Source: Euryarchaeota archaeon UBA52
GTDB lineage: Archaea; Thermoplasmatota; Poseidoniia; Poseidoniales; Thalassarchaeaceae
Assembly (NCBI GenBank): GCA_002505455.1
Contig: DAVB01000027.1
Span: 4,134-55,780, forward strand
Reading direction: 5' to 3'
DNA: 51,647 nt
The position numbers were made by a program, and so were the translations under genes. The notes below the pieces were generated by a model. It had not been told where the DNA came from. It saw only the letters and a list, made by a program, of their open reading frames with translations, and made no database searches. Shown here in pieces: positions 32,433-40,506 of the stretch (position 1 is the first letter of the stretch; every line of letters starts with the position of its first letter).

Positions 32433-33193
32433 TCGGTCCAGCCGTATTCTCTGGCGAATTGGTTCGGCCCTAGGTCATTGATCTCAGAGAGTGTTTTCTG
32501 CAGGGCCAACCAAAAGACATGGGCGAATATTATCCCTGTCACCAAGTCGAACAGGAAGTGTTGTTTTGTTGTTAAGATGCTTATTGAAAGCAGTATCCAT
32601 TCAACCCATAAGATAACTAGAAAAATGTTCCAAGCGATTGGAGACGTACTCCTTTTTCTGAGTGCCCAAACGGTCATTGCCCTAGCCAAGAGGTATGAGT
32701 GGACTATGTGTAAACTTGGCCACGCATTCCACGGGTTATCCGACATATGGATGAAGTCAAACAAATAAGTCTCCCAACCATTCATAGAATCCCAGTTTAT
32801 TTGGTCTCTGAGATCAATCTCTGCTGGCAAAACAACGAATATGACGCAACATAACAGGGTCGCCATAATCAGGCCTTGCATGAAAACAACTAGCTCACAG
32901 TAACCACGATCGTTTTTTGGACAGACTAGGAGAACTGCTGGATAGAAAGCATACAACAATGTATATGGTAAAATTGTCCAAGCCAAGACAGGGATTTGTC
33001 TGTCAATAGATAACTCCGGATCAAAGACGGTAGTAAGATAGGCGTTTGCGATATTGTTTGTCAAAAAATAAGGAACTGCGACAAAAATTGCTCCTATGAG
33101 AAATACTTCGATGATCAGTTGATTTCCTCTGAACCCGCTTCGCCTATTCCAAACAGGTGACCAAAATCTTCCCCATGGTCTGAACCTAAGCAT
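32429..33193 (-). CDS. PAP2-superfamily integral membrane phosphatase/phosphotransferase
   Basis: A 254-residue protein with about six transmembrane segments. The PAP2 catalytic motifs are WPSLHIVHSYLLARA (the SxxH-type motif with His as acid) and TTKQHFLFDLVTG (the nucleophilic-His motif SxxxHxxxD, here TKQHFLFD). The K-R-P motif upstream is not obvious, as in the PAP2_3/inositol phosphotransferase-like subgroup. Probable role: dephosphorylation or head-group exchange on lipid phosphates or isoprenyl pyrophosphates. It converges on the PiT gene with a 4-nt overlap and lies 52 nt upstream of nothing on its strand except the ABC cassette that ends at 33246. Confidence 0.78.
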   Translation of the reverse strand: MLRFRPWGRFWSPVWNRRSGFRGNQLIIEVFLIGAIFVAVPYFLTNNIANAYLTTVFDPELSIDRQIPVLAWTILPYTLLYAFYPAVLLVCPKNDRGYCELVVFMQGLIMATLLCCVIFVVLPAEIDLRDQINWDSMNGWETYLFDFIHMSDNPWNAWPSLHIVHSYLLARAMTVWALRKRSTSPIAWNIFLVILWVEWILLSISILTTKQHFLFDLVTGIIFAHVFWLALQKTLSEINDLGPNQFAREYGWTD

Positions 33194-33245
33194 GCAATCC
33201 CCTAGAGAGTCGGGAATTTTAAGTGAGCACTACTTTGAATGTCAA

Positions 33246-33851
33246 TTAATTGTCTTGGATGTGGTTCGGCATGTCGAGAACCCTGTCAGCGAACATCAGT
33301 GCTTCATCCCGGTTGTGAGTAACTAGAATCGCTGGGCAATCACGTCCCTTCAGAACAGATCTTACGTCCATCAAGAGCTTCTCCGATAGATCTTTGTCTA
33401 GCGCGCTGAAAGGTTCGTCTAACAATAGGACCGTGGGTTTAGCGAGAAGAGCTCGCGCAAGAGCCAATCTTTGTCCTTCTCCTCCAGATAAATTCTCGAC
33501 GGATCGCTCTTCAAAACCTGAAAGACCAACTTCCTGAAGAGCCTCTTTGTGACCTGATTTCGAGGCTAGAGAAAGATTACCAGAAACTGAAAGATGGGGA
33601 TACAGGACCGGGTTTTGAAAAATCATGCCTATCCCTCTATTTTCTGGTAAAGTCTTACTGATATCAGTTCCATTCAATGTAATGGATCCATCATCGAGCA
33701 TGTCCAATCCGCAGATGCACCTGAGAAGGGTGGTTTTTCCACAACCGGATGGGCCTAGTACAGCGAGAATTTCTCCTCGTTCCAATGTAATATCAAGTCC
33801 TCTGAACAATGTCTTTGAGTAAGACTTCTCCATTTTACTGCAAATCAGCAT
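33246..33851 (-). CDS. thiQ: Thiamine-type ABC transporter ATP-binding protein
   Basis: A short (201-residue) ABC ATPase with all motifs: Walker A GPSGCGKTT (33-41), Q-loop Gln79 in MIFQNP, signature LSGGEGQRLALARAL (121-135), Walker B VLLLDEP with Asp145/Glu146, D-loop FSALD, and switch His in LVTHN. Length is typical for ThiQ, which lacks the regulatory C-terminal domain of other importer ATPases. Its ATG shares one base with the permease stop (TAATG). Assignment to thiamine rests on the riboswitch upstream of the operon and the gene order. Confidence 0.88.
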   Translation of the reverse strand: MLICSKMEKSYSKTLFRGLDITLERGEILAVLGPSGCGKTTLLRCICGLDMLDDGSITLNGTDISKTLPENRGIGMIFQNPVLYPHLSVSGNLSLASKSGHKEALQEVGLSGFEERSVENLSGGEGQRLALARALLAKPTVLLLDEPFSALDKDLSEKLLMDVRSVLKGRDCPAILVTHNRDEALMFADRVLDMPNHIQDN

Positions 33852-35521
33852 TAGAACATCCCTCCTTCGCGATTATTTCGAAATTTTTCTGCGATCATGA
33901 ACAAGATCAGTGTCATCACCATCAGTACAGATGCTATCGCATTAGAAGCGGGTGCTGCAAATGGATCTTTCATTGGTTTTCCCCTCCATGAGTCAATGAG
34001 AAGTGGCAAGGTTATCCAATCTGTATTTCTAGCTACAACGAAAGATGCGCCGAATTCGCCAAGGGACATTGCCAATATGAATACGGATGAAATGACCATC
34101 GGGCCTTTAAGAAGAGGTAATTTAATTTTCAGGAGTCTATCAATCGGCTTGACTCCGAGTACTTTCGCGGTCTCATCGAATTTTCTATCGTACGAACGCA
34201 ACGCTGGGAGCATAATTCTGACAACAAATGGTGTCGTTAGCATGATATGGGCAAGCGCGGGCAACGCCCAAAACTGATATGCAGCGGATGGATTAATTTT
34301 GATTATACCAATTAGAACCCCTAAACCTATCATTGCGGCGCTCAACGCAAACGGGAGCATTGTGAAAACGTCCAGAAGCCTCCCTAATCTGGGTTTTATT
34401 TTCTCCAGATCGTAGATACTCATAGCCATTGTAGAACCCAATGGAAGAGCTATCAAGAGGGTAAAAAAAGCATATCCGAGAGAATTGAATATCCCATCTG
34501 TAAGAGGAGGAAATGAAAAGCCCCCGTTAACCGCAGCCTGCCATCCTCCGAAGCCCCAGGTGAAGTCACCCATCATTGGGTCGGAATTCCGAATTCTGAA
34601 GGATCCAACCAAAACAGAGATCAAAGGAGCTAATGCGAATAATAGTGCGGGAATCAAAATAAATAGGCCATAGAGATTTGTCCGTTTGGAGTGTTCAGGA
34701 CGTGAGTGTGTCAAAATAGCCCTGTGTTTATGTTGAATGACTGAGGCCAACCAGAGAGATACCAATAGGATTGAGAACTGAATCATAGAAGCCCCTAATA
34801 CGATATCTGAGCTTGACTCCATATACCCAACAATACCTGCGGAGGAGGAAACATCGGCCATCATGCTTTCTAGTGTGTTGTTCCCAACTGTTATCCATTT
34901 TACCAAGGCAAAAGAAGTAAATGAAAATACGAATGTCATGCTAGCAGCAGCCACAACCGAGGGCATAAGCAGAGGCAGCCAAAGATTCTTGATCCTGGAT
35001 AGCCTAGTCCTACCATTTGGTAATAACCTCAACTGCTCTTCCAATACCGGGTCCATAGACGATAACAGGGGCTCGCAGAATCGTATGAACAACGCCATGT
35101 TGAACCAGGCGTGAGAAAGCACAAGAGTCCACCACCAAGTTGATTCATTTGTCCTGATATTTATTCCATGGGCCCCTACAATGGATAGAATTCCCATCGC
35201 AGCAATGATTGACGGAATTACAAATGGTAATGTCAAAATCGATCTATACAAGGCCTCTCGTCTCCATTTGTATCTGCCTAGGGCCCAAGCAATTGGAAGG
35301 CCGATAACAATAGTGGCGATGGTTGAAGCAATGGCTTGTACGATAGTAAAGTTGGTGACACCTGCAGAGATAAAATTTTGAGAGAGGGAATTTACCCACA
35401 ATTCAGGATTGAATCCCGCTACACTGACGAGTCTGTGAATGGCCAATGTGATTGGCACTAGTATAATTGCTGAGTAAGTAACAATACTACAGGTTCCGAT
35501 GAATCTTCTCAACTTATTCAC
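33851..35521 (-). CDS. thiP: Thiamine-type ABC transporter permease, fused two-domain
   Basis: A roughly 556-residue integral membrane permease with about twelve helices in two homologous halves, as in ThiP/FbpB. EAA-like loops occur in each half: EEQLRLLPNGRTRLSRIKNLWLPLLMPSV and DETAKVLGVKPIDRLLKIKLPLLKGP (parts shown to locate them). It would carry thiamine or thiamine phosphate from the binding protein across the membrane. The open frame reaches 35584, but GTG 35521 is preferred: it overlaps the binding-protein stop by only 8 nt and puts the first helix near the N-terminus, whereas the longer start would overlap by 71 nt. Confidence 0.86.
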   Translation of the reverse strand: MNKLRRFIGTCSIVTYSAIILVPITLAIHRLVSVAGFNPELWVNSLSQNFISAGVTNFTIVQAIASTIATIVIGLPIAWALGRYKWRREALYRSILTLPFVIPSIIAAMGILSIVGAHGINIRTNESTWWWTLVLSHAWFNMALFIRFCEPLLSSMDPVLEEQLRLLPNGRTRLSRIKNLWLPLLMPSVVAAASMTFVFSFTSFALVKWITVGNNTLESMMADVSSSAGIVGYMESSSDIVLGASMIQFSILLVSLWLASVIQHKHRAILTHSRPEHSKRTNLYGLFILIPALLFALAPLISVLVGSFRIRNSDPMMGDFTWGFGGWQAAVNGGFSFPPLTDGIFNSLGYAFFTLLIALPLGSTMAMSIYDLEKIKPRLGRLLDVFTMLPFALSAAMIGLGVLIGIIKINPSAAYQFWALPALAHIMLTTPFVVRIMLPALRSYDRKFDETAKVLGVKPIDRLLKIKLPLLKGPMVISSVFILAMSLGEFGASFVVARNTDWITLPLLIDSWRGKPMKDPFAAPASNAIASVLMVMTLILFMIAEKFRNNREGGMF

Positions 35522-36668
35522 CCGAGGTAACTGCGGAATTCCACTCCTGCAGCCATGTTTCCATATTTTCTCGAATCGCATCATTAGACACTGAAGAGGG
35601 TTCTCCGGGAATTAGAGAGTGGTGTCTGTAACCGTTATCTGTAGGTAAATCTTCATCCGCCAAAACTGAGTACATTAGGTTCTCAATGGGCATCTTTGAG
35701 TTAACTTCTGGTGAGATTAGGTATTGTATGAATTGATGTGCGTAATCTGAATTTCCACCGCGGACGGCAGCAGCATATTCTACCTGGAAGAAGGACGTCT
35801 TCGGTAAATCCAGGGCGGAGGACTTGGTCGAATTCTCCCCATAAAATGCTTCAACTCCGGGTGAATGACAGTACGATACAGTCATGTGAGCATCCCCCAC
35901 ATGTCCCTCATTCCAAACACCGTACCCCCCGCTGTAGTGGGTCTCATACGCTTCAGTCCAACCAGAGGTGATGATTGCATCATTTTCGGCCATTGCTGAC
36001 CACCAATCTTTGAATTCGGTCATATTTTGGCTCCAATCGAAGTAGTCCAGTGTAGCTAGCATGAAAGCTCGTCCCGGGCTGCTTGATACTGGTGATGGAA
36101 ATGCCACTTTTCCATTCCATTCCGGCTCAGTTAGATCCCACAAACTCGTTGGCAAACTTAGATTCTCGCCGTCCACTACACTTGTATCGTAATTTAGGCA
36201 GATGTAACCCATGTCGAAAGGAGTTGCCAAGGGCCCATCATATGGGTCTAGTGGACTCATGCCGCTATTTGATTGGGAGTCTTGCATCATTGTTTTATCG
36301 GCGCTTATTTCAGTCAGTAAATCAAATTCTATGGCAGTTGGGAGGTAAGTGTTGTCTAGACCTATGGCTAGATCTACGTTGGAATTCCCTTTATTTTGGA
36401 TGAGATAATCTAGTACAGACCCTGCATCATCTAATTTCAGCATTCTTACAGCCAGCCCAGAGTCATTCTCGAATGTGCTTATCATCTCGTCAGTAAGAGC
36501 GTAAACATCGTAAGTGACTATGACTATTTCGCCGTCATCCAAGCTTTCATTTGGATCGCTATCATCTGCACTTAGGCACCCGGAAAATGGAGTCAAAGTG
36601 ATTATTAATGCTAGGCTAAGTATTTTCAAACTGAGTTTTAATTTCGTTTTGGTTTTATTCTGGTTCAT
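35514..36668 (-). CDS. thiB: Thiamine-type ABC transporter substrate-binding lipoprotein
   Basis: A 384-residue secreted lipoprotein: positively charged N-terminus, hydrophobic stretch about 14-28 and lipobox FSGC with Cys31, then an Asp/Ser/Glu-rich linker. The mature part is a periplasmic-binding-protein type II fold of the ThiB/iron-binding group (IVIVTYDVYALTDEMISTFENDSGL-type start, DLAIGLDNTYLP, TPFDMGYICLNYD, WNGKVAFPSPVSSSPGRAF, YAAAVRGGNSDYAHQFIQYLISPE). Specificity for thiamine is inferred from the TPP riboswitch directly upstream; its aptamer end GGAGGGA is the ribosome site 5 nt before ATG 36668. First gene of the three-gene import operon. Confidence 0.88.
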   Translation of the reverse strand: MNQNKTKTKLKLSLKILSLALIITLTPFSGCLSADDSDPNESLDDGEIVIVTYDVYALTDEMISTFENDSGLAVRMLKLDDAGSVLDYLIQNKGNSNVDLAIGLDNTYLPTAIEFDLLTEISADKTMMQDSQSNSGMSPLDPYDGPLATPFDMGYICLNYDTSVVDGENLSLPTSLWDLTEPEWNGKVAFPSPVSSSPGRAFMLATLDYFDWSQNMTEFKDWWSAMAENDAIITSGWTEAYETHYSGGYGVWNEGHVGDAHMTVSYCHSPGVEAFYGENSTKSSALDLPKTSFFQVEYAAAVRGGNSDYAHQFIQYLISPEVNSKMPIENLMYSVLADEDLPTDNGYRHHSLIPGEPSSVSNDAIRENMETWLQEWNSAVTSGE

Positions 36669-36673
36669 GATTC

Positions 36674-36755
36674 TCCCTCCGCTGGCATTACCCAGATCAG
36701 GTCAATGGGTCGTCGCTCAGAAAGCGACCTCTCAGCACTAAGCTCCCCTATACCG
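36674..36755 (-). promoter_or_regulatory. TPP riboswitch (THI element)
   Basis: On the minus strand the thi-box consensus reads GGGGAGC (36748-36742), GCTGAGA around 36730-36736, a variable hairpin with complementary arms GTCGCT/AGCGAC, then ACCTGATCTGGGTAATGCCAGC (about 36701-36681, given here split: ACCTGATCTGG and GTAATGCCAGC) and GGAGGGA (36680-36674). The order and spacing are those of thiamine-pyrophosphate aptamers. GGAGGGA also serves as Shine-Dalgarno for thiB, so ligand binding probably blocks translation. I did not resolve the P1 helix, so the outer boundary is approximate. Confidence 0.93.
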
Positions 36756-36785
36756 TGTGGGGCATACCTTGATTTTCAATCTTAG

Positions 36786-36794
36786 TTTTATATT
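36786..36794 (-). promoter_or_regulatory. TATA box of the thiamine transporter operon
   Basis: AATATAAAA on the minus strand. A start site about 25 nt downstream would fall near 36765, just ahead of the riboswitch core, which is consistent with a leader transcript that begins with the aptamer. Confidence 0.6.
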
Positions 36795-36841
36795 GCCATA
36801 ATTATGAGTGTTCTTGTTGGATTATTTTTGCCTGATTTTTA

Positions 36842-37129
36842 TTAGGACCACTCGTCTGGATCGTCCTTCTTGGCCTTCTTCCATTCCCTATAGCATGGCT
36901 TGCAAACAGACAGCCTTCTTCCGTCGGATGCGAGTCCATCCTCCCCCCACACATCTGCTGCTCTATCAAATGCCAGTCTTCGACCACCCATCGACTTGTC
37001 GGCCCAATTCTTGCAGCCCTTTACGTCACAGGGGGTCACACCCTTATTGTCGTCGCCTGAGTCTTCTTTGGCCGGTCTTGCAGCATCGGCTGCATGTTTC
37101 AGTTTCTTGGCCCGCGACTTGAATCCCAT
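36842..37129 (-). CDS. Small cysteine-rich, probably Zn-binding protein, unknown function
   Basis: A 95-residue hydrophilic protein. The N-terminus is basic and helical (MGFKSRAKKLKHAADAARPAK); the middle has a CDVKGCKNWADKSMGGRRLAFDRA segment (Cys pair spaced CxxxxC) and the C-terminal part SVCKPCYREWKK (CxxC), together a plausible four-Cys zinc site. It ends in an acidic tail. ATG 37129 lies 23 nt after purA on the same strand, so it is probably co-transcribed. No family name comes to mind; nucleic-acid binding is a guess based on charge and the finger-like cysteines. Confidence 0.75.
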   Translation of the reverse strand: MGFKSRAKKLKHAADAARPAKEDSGDDNKGVTPCDVKGCKNWADKSMGGRRLAFDRAADVWGEDGLASDGRRLSVCKPCYREWKKAKKDDPDEWS

Positions 37130-37152
37130 ATTGCCGCCTCGGGGTTACATGA

Positions 37153-38499
37153 TTAGAAATTTCCCAAATCAAACGGATGATCGAACATGCCGCTCGGCCT
37201 CGAGAGTGTTGATCTTCTATCTGGGCCGATCCCCACACATTGAACCTCGATACCGGATAATTCTTCTATCCGTTTGACGATTGATGCTGCAGCCTCAGGA
37301 AGAGCCCCCAACCAAGATTTATCCTCATGAGCTTTCTGTGCCAATGCAAGCCAGTCATCTTCGCTTATTGCCTCAAATCCCGGATGTGTCTCGTAAACTG
37401 GTGTGCAACGTGCTACATCCTCGGCTCGGGCTGGTAACATGGTGATGGGGCGCCCGTCCAGTTTGTAACCAATGCAAATCTTGATTTCTTCTAATCCGGC
37501 TAGAACGTCGAGTTTAGTGAGGACGAGCCCCGAGAATCCATTCACCCTGTTTGCTTCCATCAGGGCAGGCATGTCCAGCCACCCTGTCCTTCTCGGCCTG
37601 CCAGTAGTTGTGCCGAATTCATGACCGACTTTTGCGAGATGTTGCCCAGATAGGTCTTCAGGGGGTATCTCTGTTGGAAATGGCCCGTTTCCAACACGGG
37701 TTGTGTATGCCTTGGTTACCCCGAGGCACTGGCCTATGTGTCCGGGGTGTATGCCTGCCCCATGTGAAGCATTTGCCCTGGATGTGACGGAGGATGTTAC
37801 GAAAGGATATGTGCCCTGGTCGATGTCAAGCATCGCCCCTTGTGCTCCCTCGAGGAGTACTTGCTCGCCATTTCTGAGTGCTATGTCCAACATATGTCCT
37901 GTTGGCGCGATAGCGGTTCGGTATCTGTCTAATATCCATCTCAAATCATTCTCAAGGTCTTGCTCAGATATCGTTTGATCGATGCCAATCGCAGCAAGTT
38001 GCGAGGACATTCTGGAAGCGGATGTGCTAAGCATTTGGCTATTTTCGAGTATTGCTTCCAAGTCTGCGAAGCGGATGCCTACCCGCTCTATCCGGTCCCT
38101 GTAAGCAGGACCTATGCCTCTTCCAGTCGTTCCCACGACTTTGTCTGCAGAGTCATACAGCCTGTGGAACGGGAGAATGATCGAGGCGCGCTCGGATATG
38201 AATAGCCTGGATCCCTCTGGTTCCTCTCCGGTGAGGGCCTTCCATGAATCGAGTTCCTTCTCCAAAACCCATGGATCGATTACCATCCCGTCCCCCAGAA
38301 CAAGATTACAATGAGGAGTAGGGAGGCCGGATGGTATCTGATGTAACTTCAGGGTCGTATCCCCTATGACAATGGTGTGGCCTGCGTTATTGCCTCCCTG
38401 AAAACGGACTGTCCACCCGTATCTGGGGGCTAATTGATCGATTGCCTTGCCCTTTCCTTCATCGCCCCACTGGGCTCCAAGAATAACTGTTGCTGGCAC
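37153..38499 (-). CDS. purA: Adenylosuccinate synthetase
   Basis: GTP-dependent ligase that converts IMP and aspartate to adenylosuccinate in AMP synthesis. The N-terminus VPATVILGAQWGDEGKGKAID contains the GTP/IMP loop with the catalytic Asp; GGNNAGHTIV, GTTGRGIGPAYRDR and VLLEGAQGAMLDIDQGTYPFVTSS follow, and TTTGRPRRTGWLD is the IMP loop; the C-terminal VLTKLDVLAGLEEIKICIGY is the guanine-binding TKLD segment. I chose GTG 38499 (448 residues), matching the family start and preceded by AGGTGA; GTG 38511 is an alternative adding four residues. Length is normal. Confidence 0.94.
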   Translation of the reverse strand: MPATVILGAQWGDEGKGKAIDQLAPRYGWTVRFQGGNNAGHTIVIGDTTLKLHQIPSGLPTPHCNLVLGDGMVIDPWVLEKELDSWKALTGEEPEGSRLFISERASIILPFHRLYDSADKVVGTTGRGIGPAYRDRIERVGIRFADLEAILENSQMLSTSASRMSSQLAAIGIDQTISEQDLENDLRWILDRYRTAIAPTGHMLDIALRNGEQVLLEGAQGAMLDIDQGTYPFVTSSVTSRANASHGAGIHPGHIGQCLGVTKAYTTRVGNGPFPTEIPPEDLSGQHLAKVGHEFGTTTGRPRRTGWLDMPALMEANRVNGFSGLVLTKLDVLAGLEEIKICIGYKLDGRPITMLPARAEDVARCTPVYETHPGFEAISEDDWLALAQKAHEDKSWLGALPEAAASIVKRIEELSGIEVQCVGIGPDRRSTLSRPSGMFDHPFDLGNF

Positions 38500-38616
38500 C
38501 GTACCACTCACCTTTGACGAGGGTGTATGAACTCATTGGTCGGGGTATTAACGGCATTCAACCTCATCGGCTCTTTTGGGAATGGATTATGAAGGGGGGT
38601 TGGGTGGCTCGCCTCC

Positions 38617-38772
38617 ATGGCACAGCGATTCCCCGAGGCAGAGAAGCGGCTTCTAAGGAAGTTGGTCTGCATGCGTTGCTCGGCCACACACCAAGGATAC
38701 CGCGTCAAGGTGTGTAGGAAGTGCGGGTATACCGGCCTGCGGCAGAAGGCTGTAGAAAGAAGGGCGAGCTGA
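38617..38772 (+). CDS. rpl40e: Large ribosomal subunit protein eL40
   Basis: A 51-residue gene found by direct translation: MAQRFPEAEKRLLRKLVC, MRCSATHQGYRVKVCRKCG, YTGLRQKAVERRAS. The RFPEAE start, intact zinc site CMRC…CRKCG and GLRxKA ending are diagnostic of archaeal eL40. It is divergent from purA and stops 1 nt before the start proposed for the LysE-type exporter, so the two are likely co-transcribed. Confidence 0.93.
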   Translation: MAQRFPEAEKRLLRKLVCMRCSATHQGYRVKVCRKCGYTGLRQKAVERRAS

Positions 38773-38773
38773 G

Positions 38774-39382
38774 TTGCTCCTAGCCCATGCAATGACTGGA
38801 TTCGCACTATCCCTCTCACTTATTTTGGCCATAGGTGCGCAGAATGCATTCGTGCTAAGACAAGGTCTTTCCGGCAAGCACGTCCTACTTGTGTGTTCAA
38901 TCTGTTCGATTTCCGATGCTATACTAATCATACTCGGTGTCTTCGTCGTGGGCGAGTTGGTTTCACAGAGTGGCAACACGAGCATTCTCGAGATTGCGGC
39001 GGTGACTTTCTTGGTAGCATATGCATTGACTCGATTCCGATCTGCTTTTGCGGGTTCTAACGGCTTGGACATGAAATCCCCAGATCATTCGGAATCCACA
39101 TTCAAGATTTTTGCCCTCACAATGGGATTCACTTGGCTTAATCCTCACGTGTACCTGGATACTCTGCTGCTAATCGGCGGGGGCGCAGCTGGATTGGAAG
39201 CCGAGCAGCGTGTAGCGTTTGCAGTCGGGGCTGCGCTTGCATCATTCGTATTCTTCTTCTCATTGGGATTCGGGGCCCGTTCGATTTCACATAGGGTATC
39301 GGACCCCAGAACTTGGCGATGGATCGATACCGGAGTCGGGATCACCATGCTATTGGTGGCAACGAGCATATGGCTCGGATGA
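38774..39382 (+). CDS. LysE/ArgO-family amino acid exporter
   Basis: A 202-residue membrane protein with about six helices. GFALSLSLILAIGAQNAFVLRQGL is the LysE/ArgO signature (residues 9-32, shown in part AIGAQNAFVLRQGL) and GFTWLNPHVYLDTLLLIGG the conserved central loop. These carriers export basic amino acids such as lysine or arginine. TTG 38774 gives the usual seven residues before the first helix; in-frame ATG 38789 is the alternative. It follows eL40 with a 1-nt gap and abuts the convergent UPF0147 gene with no spacer. Confidence 0.88.
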   Translation: MLLAHAMTGFALSLSLILAIGAQNAFVLRQGLSGKHVLLVCSICSISDAILIILGVFVVGELVSQSGNTSILEIAAVTFLVAYALTRFRSAFAGSNGLDMKSPDHSESTFKIFALTMGFTWLNPHVYLDTLLLIGGGAAGLEAEQRVAFAVGAALASFVFFFSLGFGARSISHRVSDPRTWRWIDTGVGITMLLVATSIWLG

Positions 39383-39658
39383 CTACCCGCGACGAACTTC
39401 GTTCAGTAGTGTCTCAAGAGTTGTCTGAATTTGGAGGCACAGTGGCCCGTAGTGTATAGGCAAGTTGGCATCATTGAATATTTCATCCAGCATAGAGGCA
39501 GTCATACCAAGACGCACGTCCATGTCCTTCAATTCGTTGAGCAGCCACTTATCCACGGCATCTTTGACTGAGTTTCGTATGTTCCTCGGAACTTGTGTAT
39601 CTTCGAGCTGTCCGAGTACTGTGGCTATTTGCTGAATCTTAGTCTCGATGTCCGTCAT
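39383..39658 (-). CDS. UPF0147 family protein
   Basis: A 91-residue, entirely helical archaeal protein. The family signature is clear: LEDTQVPRNIRNSVKDAVDKWL and MLDEIFNDANLPIHYGPL. The function is not established. ATG 39658 is used; the frame is open to 39730, but the extension would overlap the upstream isoaspartyl peptidase and is absent from the family. The stop codon abuts that of the convergent exporter. Confidence 0.87.
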   Translation of the reverse strand: MTDIETKIQQIATVLGQLEDTQVPRNIRNSVKDAVDKWLLNELKDMDVRLGMTASMLDEIFNDANLPIHYGPLCLQIQTTLETLLNEVRRG

Positions 39659-39702
39659 AAGGCTCACCACGCAGCCGTCCCACCAAGGGACTTGGCTTAA
39701 TC

Positions 39703-40506
39703 TCATCCCCTGATTCCATCTGAATTCCAACTAGCCCATGGCATGTTTGTATTTGCCCGCGCGACGCATGAGCCATCGCCGGACATTCCGATCAAACCGA
39801 TCTCCGTGGATTCGTCAAAACGTGTTTTGATCGCCTTCTCGAAAGCATGCTCCATGGACATGCCATCTCGTGAAATCCACCCGTGGACCCTATGGGAGAG
39901 CATCTCCCGAGTTATCGCTTCGCCTATCCCTGTTGCAGCGACAGCGACATCAGACTCGGCCCAGAAACCGCAGCCAGGAAGGGGGACATCTCCGATACGC
40001 CCCGGAGGCATTTCACTACAGCCTCCTGTGCTGGTTGCTGTAGCCATGACTCCTTCGGAATCCATGGCTATTACACCCACAGTGTCGCCTGAAGTGGTCT
40101 TTCCAGGTGGTCTCGGGGTTACGGCTGATCTCGGTATACCTCTCTGATCGGCCCACTCCCTAGCGCCGATTCCCCCTAGGCCATTTATCTCCTCATCAAG
40201 AAGAGCTTCTGCCACCCTTATTGGATTCGGAGTCTCTGGCATGGAGGCTACGAAGCCCAATCGGCCATCGCTGACATGAATGGACGCGTCGACCAACACC
40301 GACCCGTCCAGCCTGGTCACGCTTCCTGTTCCTGCGTTGAATGCGGGATCATTTTCCAGGATGACGCATGCTTCAACTGCAGCGTCGACGGCGCAGGCAT
40401 CTGATTCGAGAAGTGATGAGCCCTGTTGAATCGCCTTCTCCACATTCGATTTCTTCCGAGGGTCCGCACCAGCGCCTCCGTGGGCGATTATGGCCAATTT
40501 AGTCAT
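39703..40506 (-). CDS. iaaA: Isoaspartyl peptidase / L-asparaginase (Ntn hydrolase)
   Basis: A 267-residue plant-type asparaginase precursor. MTKLAIIAHGGAG is the usual start; NAGTGSVTRLDGSVLVDASI is the alpha-subunit core; autocleavage is expected before Thr142 in GDTVGVIAMDSEG, freeing the catalytic N-terminal threonine; TSTGGCSEMPPGRIGDVPLPGCGFWA lines the active site (split: TSTGGCSEMPPGRIGD). It hydrolyses isoaspartyl dipeptides or asparagine and may help clear damaged proteins. Its ATG overlaps the stop of the upstream MFS gene by 8 nt, so the two are coupled. Confidence 0.92.
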   Translation of the reverse strand: MTKLAIIAHGGAGADPRKKSNVEKAIQQGSSLLESDACAVDAAVEACVILENDPAFNAGTGSVTRLDGSVLVDASIHVSDGRLGFVASMPETPNPIRVAEALLDEEINGLGGIGAREWADQRGIPRSAVTPRPPGKTTSGDTVGVIAMDSEGVMATATSTGGCSEMPPGRIGDVPLPGCGFWAESDVAVAATGIGEAITREMLSHRVHGWISRDGMSMEHAFEKAIKTRFDESTEIGLIGMSGDGSCVARANTNMPWASWNSDGIRG

